A stretch of 64,000 nucleotides of DNA from Warburgia ugandensis (taxonomy: Eukaryota > Streptophyta > Magnoliopsida > Canellales > Canellaceae): the NCBI GenBank assembly GCA_035236585.1, contig CP141136.1, positions 55,631,136-55,695,135 of the forward strand, in the 5' to 3' direction. Below the pieces are notes generated by a model. That model searched no databases and had not been told where the DNA came from. It saw only the letters and a list, made by a program, of their open reading frames with translations. The position numbers and the translations under genes are program-made. Positions 59,246 to 64,000 of this stretch are shown one piece after another (position 1 is the first letter of the stretch; every line of letters starts with the position of its first letter).

Positions 59246-62200
59246 GCAACATCCTGGTTTTTTAAACACTTTTTCATGTTTATTTTCAAAAGATGGCACC
59301 CCTAATTAAAAACTAAAATCAAAATCAAACAATGGAAAATGTTTTCTTTGAAATTCATTTTTTTAAAAGCCCGAATGTCACCTTTACTCTCATACCATAC
59401 ATACATATATACATACATATTGTTTGTAAAATAGATTTCTACTAAATTAACAATATAAATTCAATTCTTAAAAATAGGACCTATCTAGTGATTCACTTAC
59501 ACAACCCCTAAAATTATTATATGAAATGTTCAAAGTTCACGACCCAAATAACCAACTACACATTACAACACTTCAATAAAAGTGTATGCCTTTGAACAGT
59601 AGTATGGTTGCTGGTATCCCCGTCTATCTTCTCTTGTTTATATGTATCTGAGATATTGTAAATATTTAAACATTTACAATATCTCAGCAAGCTATACTTG
59701 GTAGGGGATTTAAGAAGCATATAATATAATTCACTAATTTATTGATAATTCTAATATCTACATTCATAAATTTTCATTTGAATGAAATAATTCAATTTTC
59801 ATGAGTCATACTCTATATAGCAAGTCTATCATGTAATTACCCATGTGAATTGGATTATTTACATATATATATATTATTAAAATAGTATAAAATATTAATA
59901 TCATCAATAATAATAGCATAATATCCATATCTAGACTATATTGGGTCCAATATCTATACCTCTCATTATACGGGGTCCATAATCCTTTAGCCTCTGCTGA
60001 TATAATAATATAATCATATCCATTCATACACATATCAATGATAAGCTCATACTAGGCATCTCATCATGGCATCACATAAGCACCATAGTGCAGAAAATAT
60101 AAGGACTTCTATGATGCAGTCTAATCCATACTAGCATGACAAGACGACTGCCAAAATAATCCATTAATACCATAGTAGAAATACAAAATATTACTGCCTA
60201 TATGGGGAGACAGGACTTTCATAGTGACGGCCTTCCCATAATTGTCCCACCTGACTTTTAGCCCTTTTTGGGCAATGTATCTATATATATCATCTGTTTT
60301 GGAAAGCGGATAGCCAAACCCTCATAGCTCTCCTAGCATAGCATCCCTAAGCCTATGCTTGTCGAAAACAAAACCCTCAGGCATTCATGCCCGAATGTGA
60401 AATAATGATACTAGCAAGCAATTTGCTTGTCCATATAAAAATTTCATAACAATATCATCATCCTCATTTATTGGGTATTTGTGTACTAAAGATGTAATTT
60501 ATCAATCTAAATTCATGAATAAACAAATAATATAATTGCTACCCGTGTACCAAGAATAAATTTGATGGCATATAGATAATGTAAATTCAAATCATGTTTT
60601 TCATATAATGATGGCATAATTATAAATATAAGATCATTATATCATTTTGACTAAATCATCACACATCTTAAACAATTAAAGCATATTAATTTGCAATCAT
60701 TCTATTTGACGAAAAATTTAAATTCTATAAATTTCATAATAGTAAATAAGATCAAATCTTGTAATTTAAAAATATGCATTCTTAAGATTCCACCTACCTC
60801 ACATCTAGTAGCCAATCTCTTCAAAATTGTATTCCTTTTTATTGGTGTAATCTGATATATCTATCAAATTACATGCATAATACATGGTTATTTTCTTCCT
60901 TTTAATAATATATTTGATTCATCTTATTCCTGATCATCATAATTTAAATCATCTTACATTTGATCTTCTCTAATCATAGTCATAATACTTTATGGTTTGT
61001 CTAATCATTAGATTCTGATTGTTGATCATCAATTTATAATCTTGATTGCTTGATATCTCTTACACTTGACTAATTTGTCTACTACATATAGTTTTTCTTA
61101 TATTAAAATTATTGATCTATAAATCTGATGGTTGGATCATCTTTTGATTGGTCAGATTTAGGACTTTTGACCATCTTCTATATCAATTCTAATCTATCTT
61201 AGTGTTAACTATAGATCTAACACTTAAATTATTTTTATTATTCAATCTAAACTCAATTACATGTAATTATACTAAATTTTAGTATTTCAATTGACTTGAT
61301 TACACATATGAAATTTTTATATTTATCTAATAGTCAAATTTAACTTTGATTTATCAAATCTACAATCCTAATCTTAATCAATGTTTCATATCATAATTTT
61401 TAACATATTTGGATAATCTGATAATGATATTAGTCTTCATACTCTACTACATTATCTAATTGATTATTTCTTACGGTCTAATCACCTTTGATTTAATCAA
61501 TCTATGCTATTTTATAGTTTATTGATCTTGATTAGTTTAAACTACTCTATGATCCTAAGTTTTATTGTATTATTAGGTTTACATCGTCAAGATGAATCTA
61601 ATGAACTTTTTCGATCACAAATTGAATTTGTATAGCCCTCTGAATTAAATATTTTGGGTTTTAAATCATTTAAATGGTCATAATTAAATTTATTTAAAAT
61701 AATACAATAAGTAATTGTAATTGGGACACACGTTATAGAATCCACCGTGCTACGTCACGATTCCCTGGATGCAAAGGCGTCTTGTTCGAACAGCTACTGC
61801 CCTACACACACGAACAATCATCGGGGTCGTGTGTCTCCAAGATGCGTTCTAGGATGCATCTTAGTCACGAAAAAATGGTGGTTGGTGAGACAATTCAATC
61901 TGAATCATCAAGTCACCCATCACCATATCTGTGAAAACCTTAATTTTTTTGGAATTAATTAGAATTTTTATGAAAATCGAGGTGGAATATTATATTCAAT
62001 ATAATATTATTTTTTAGAAAAAGAATCAAGTCTTGAAACATAGATATTTGGAATCATACTAGAAAAATCGGTCAGAATGACTGTAAGAAAGTTGAAATCT
62101 GAGCTTGACTGAAAAATTCCTATTTTTCTTAATTTTTGTGAATTTATATTTACCCATAGGGGTAAAATGGTCATTTTAATTTTGTGTGGGGTCCACAAAA

Positions 62201-62340
62201 GTGAAATGAGCTGGGGGACAGACAATACAAGGAATATCAATGATAAAGAATAAACATGATGAGGAATCTCTTTTGATTTTAATAAGAAAAGAATAAAAAT
62301 TATTTTTTTTAGAAATTATAGAAAATTTAATTAAAAGAAT
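59246..62340 (-). repeat. LTR-like AT-rich tract (fossil)
   Basis: TGCAACATCCTGG follows the primer-site motif by a few bases, as an LTR end would on the minus strand. The block at about 59925-60015 (AGACTATATTGGGTCC, then GGGGTCCATAAT) resembles 8630-8715 of the intron 22 LTR. The other end of the LTR could not be fixed, no coding region is seen, and the tract is broken or incomplete. Confidence 0.45.
59648..59687. repeat. Perfect 16-bp-arm inverted repeat
   Basis: CTGAGATATTGTAAAT and its exact reverse complement are separated by 8 bases (ATTTAAAC). It could fold as a short hairpin in RNA or cruciform DNA. Confidence 0.9.
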
Positions 62341-62353
62341 TCAAAAATAGCAC

Positions 62354-62361
62354 TATAAATA
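62354..62361 (+). promoter_or_regulatory. Candidate TATA box upstream of CT tract
   Basis: TATAAATA lies about 40 bp before a 90-bp CT run, the layout of many plant core promoters and their pyrimidine-rich leaders. No downstream gene is identified within the window. It may instead be an LTR promoter. Confidence 0.4.
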
Positions 62362-62397
62362 CCGCTCCCACTATTCACAGGAAATTCCAGATCCCTA

Positions 62398-62400
<3 letters not shown>

Positions 62401-62490
<90 letters not shown>
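62401..62490. repeat. (TC)45 microsatellite
   Basis: An uninterrupted 90-bp TC run. Arg-Glu and Leu-Ser open frames across it are artefacts. Confidence 0.97.
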
Positions 62491-62492
<2 letters not shown>

Positions 62493-64000
62493 CTGCAAAA
62501 TGCATTTGCAGACACACTGGAGGAAATATTCCCTCACGGAGTATCGAGCGCGTCTGCGAACACGTCATCCCTGGAAGACTAGGGTTTTTTCTGAAAACCC
62601 TAATCTAATTTGCCATTTCATTTCAGCCATTGGATTTCAATCTCCACCGTTGGATGGATTCGGGATGACTTGGTCTATAAAATCCCCAAGATTTTTTATT
62701 GATCGGGGGTGTATTCACTGGTAAAATCACCGAAAAATAGTAACTCTGGCAAACCATAATGATTATCCTCCATTTTTCAGTTCCTTCGACAACGGCATCG
62801 GTCTAGGTTCCCAGAATTTGATTCCTCTCACTCTCCTCTTCAATTCCCTTCTCCCTATTTCTTCTTCGGCTTCGGCAAACACCGCGGTTGCAAGAATTAT
62901 AGAAACCCTAGCCATCTGGCTAGGGCTTTAATATATGGCAGGATTATATCTTTCTGACGGCTATTCTTTGCTCCAAACAGGATCCAGGTAGGTTCCCTTC
63001 TTTTCCCCTTCATTACCAGTCTTATAAGGGAGATCTCTGACCTCCCACGAATCTCCCTGGTTGTAGATCTGTCACAGACCACAGATCAGGCATGTAAGGT
63101 TGAGATCCCATCTTACCTGGCCTAGATGAAAACTCTGAGCCATTGGATGAGATGCTAGGGCCCAAAAATCTTAGGGGATGAAATATGGGCCTTTAACGTG
63201 GTCAGATCTAAGAGGATCAGGGAAAGGGTGATTCGATGGTCTAGATCGGACCATCTTGCCTATCCTAGGTCACCCTTACCTGTACACCAGCAATCATCGG
63301 TAACAGGGGCTGGCTGTTGATCTACCCGTCGATCCGTAAACCTAGACTAAGTTTGGGCCCTTGTTTTTTATTGAAAATTTAAAATTCTAATTTCAAGCTC
63401 ATTTTAACTCCAAATCAAGATCAGAAAGAAGCTCTAGATTCTTGGTGAAGATTAAAATCTAATGGAAATATAAAAAATTAGGTTTTATTTGCTGAAATTT
63501 CTATAAATCATAAAAAGTGATACTAATTCTCAAGATCAGTCAAATCAGACATGATTAGACCTTAGGATTCTGATCCATTAGTGATCTAATGATGTGATAA
63601 CTTGAATAAATAGATTAGATATAACTAATTTGGCAGATCTTAAGATCTTGACCATTAAAAGTAATAAAAACCTTAAAAATACATAATAACTTAACTCAGT
63701 ATAAATGATGATTTAATGATAAGATCATGAGAAATAAATAGCCTGATGTGGCTAATTTGGGATAGATTTAGATCTATGCCCTTAATTTAGATAAAATGGC
63801 TTAAGATCTTATTGATTGGTTGGAGCAAGAAAGATCAGATCATTTGATAAGATGAATCAATGATCTAATGATGATATCACATTAAGATAATGTGATAGAT
63901 TTGAATAAAAATAAAAGATTAAGATCTAAATTGAATAGAAGTCAAAATATAATCATTTGATCAAAGTGAATAAATATGATGTATTCAAATGAGCATGTGA
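62491..64000. other. Right-edge stretch, no gene assigned
   Basis: Sequence downstream of the TC run. A 74-codon frame at 62500-62724 opens soon after the tract, but it has no recognisable domain. The region carries repeat-like phrases (CATTGGAT, CCGTTGGAT) common in plant LTR leaders. Confidence 0.4.

Noticed and set aside
62331-62537. Arg-Glu-rich frame over the TC run
   Set aside because: Dinucleotide-repeat artefact on the minus strand.

Overview
This window is plant nuclear DNA. Three things show it: 25 GT-AG exons of a plastid starch-debranching enzyme, an Au-type SINE family that ends in T-runs, and plant-type RTE, L1 and Ty3 retroelements. The protein reads closest to monocot limit dextrinases as I remember them. 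Long transposon-filled introns would suit a non-grass monocot with a largish genome, such as a palm, but that is inference and other angiosperms are possible.

One host gene spans most of the window on the minus strand: limit dextrinase / pullulanase 1 (PU1, GH13). Its start codon is at 55802. I could place 25 consecutive exons down to 6304, giving 864 codons with every intron phase matching and no break. The last exon ends at a GT donor, and the roughly 110-residue C-terminal domain of the family is not in the window, so the 3' end lies beyond base 1. The catalytic triad is present (D557, E594, D726), with the same spacing as in barley limit dextrinase.

Almost everything else is mobile DNA in the introns. 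From left to right: intron 25 holds a full-length RTE LINE (833-4000, 14-bp target duplication) and a truncated one (4575-5905). Intron 22 holds a palindromic LTR composite (7713-11237) flanked by a 5-bp duplication. Intron 19 holds a fairly young Reina-like chromovirus (13280-18692). Introns 18, 13, 12, 8 and 2 carry Au-like SINEs, intron 14 an RTE and an L1 remnant, and intron 8 another L1 remnant. Intron 9 holds an RTE 3' end. Intron 4 holds an 88-bp tRNA-like insertion. Intron 2 holds a chimeric pair of RTE copies with a SINE nested inside.

Upstream of PU1 (55.8-64 kb) I recognise no second gene. There is a SINE about 390 bp from the start codon, microsatellites, a 250-bp tandem duplication, and an AT-rich LTR-like tract whose sequence is related to the LTRs in intron 22. 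A TATA box followed by a 90-bp CT tract lies at 62.35-62.49 kb on the plus strand.

No new enzymatic or defence system is visible. The points most worth a second look are the palindromic LTR composite with two U5-type outer ends, the RTE-RTE junction, the tRNA-like retroposon, and three unusual cysteines in otherwise conserved PU1 segments.
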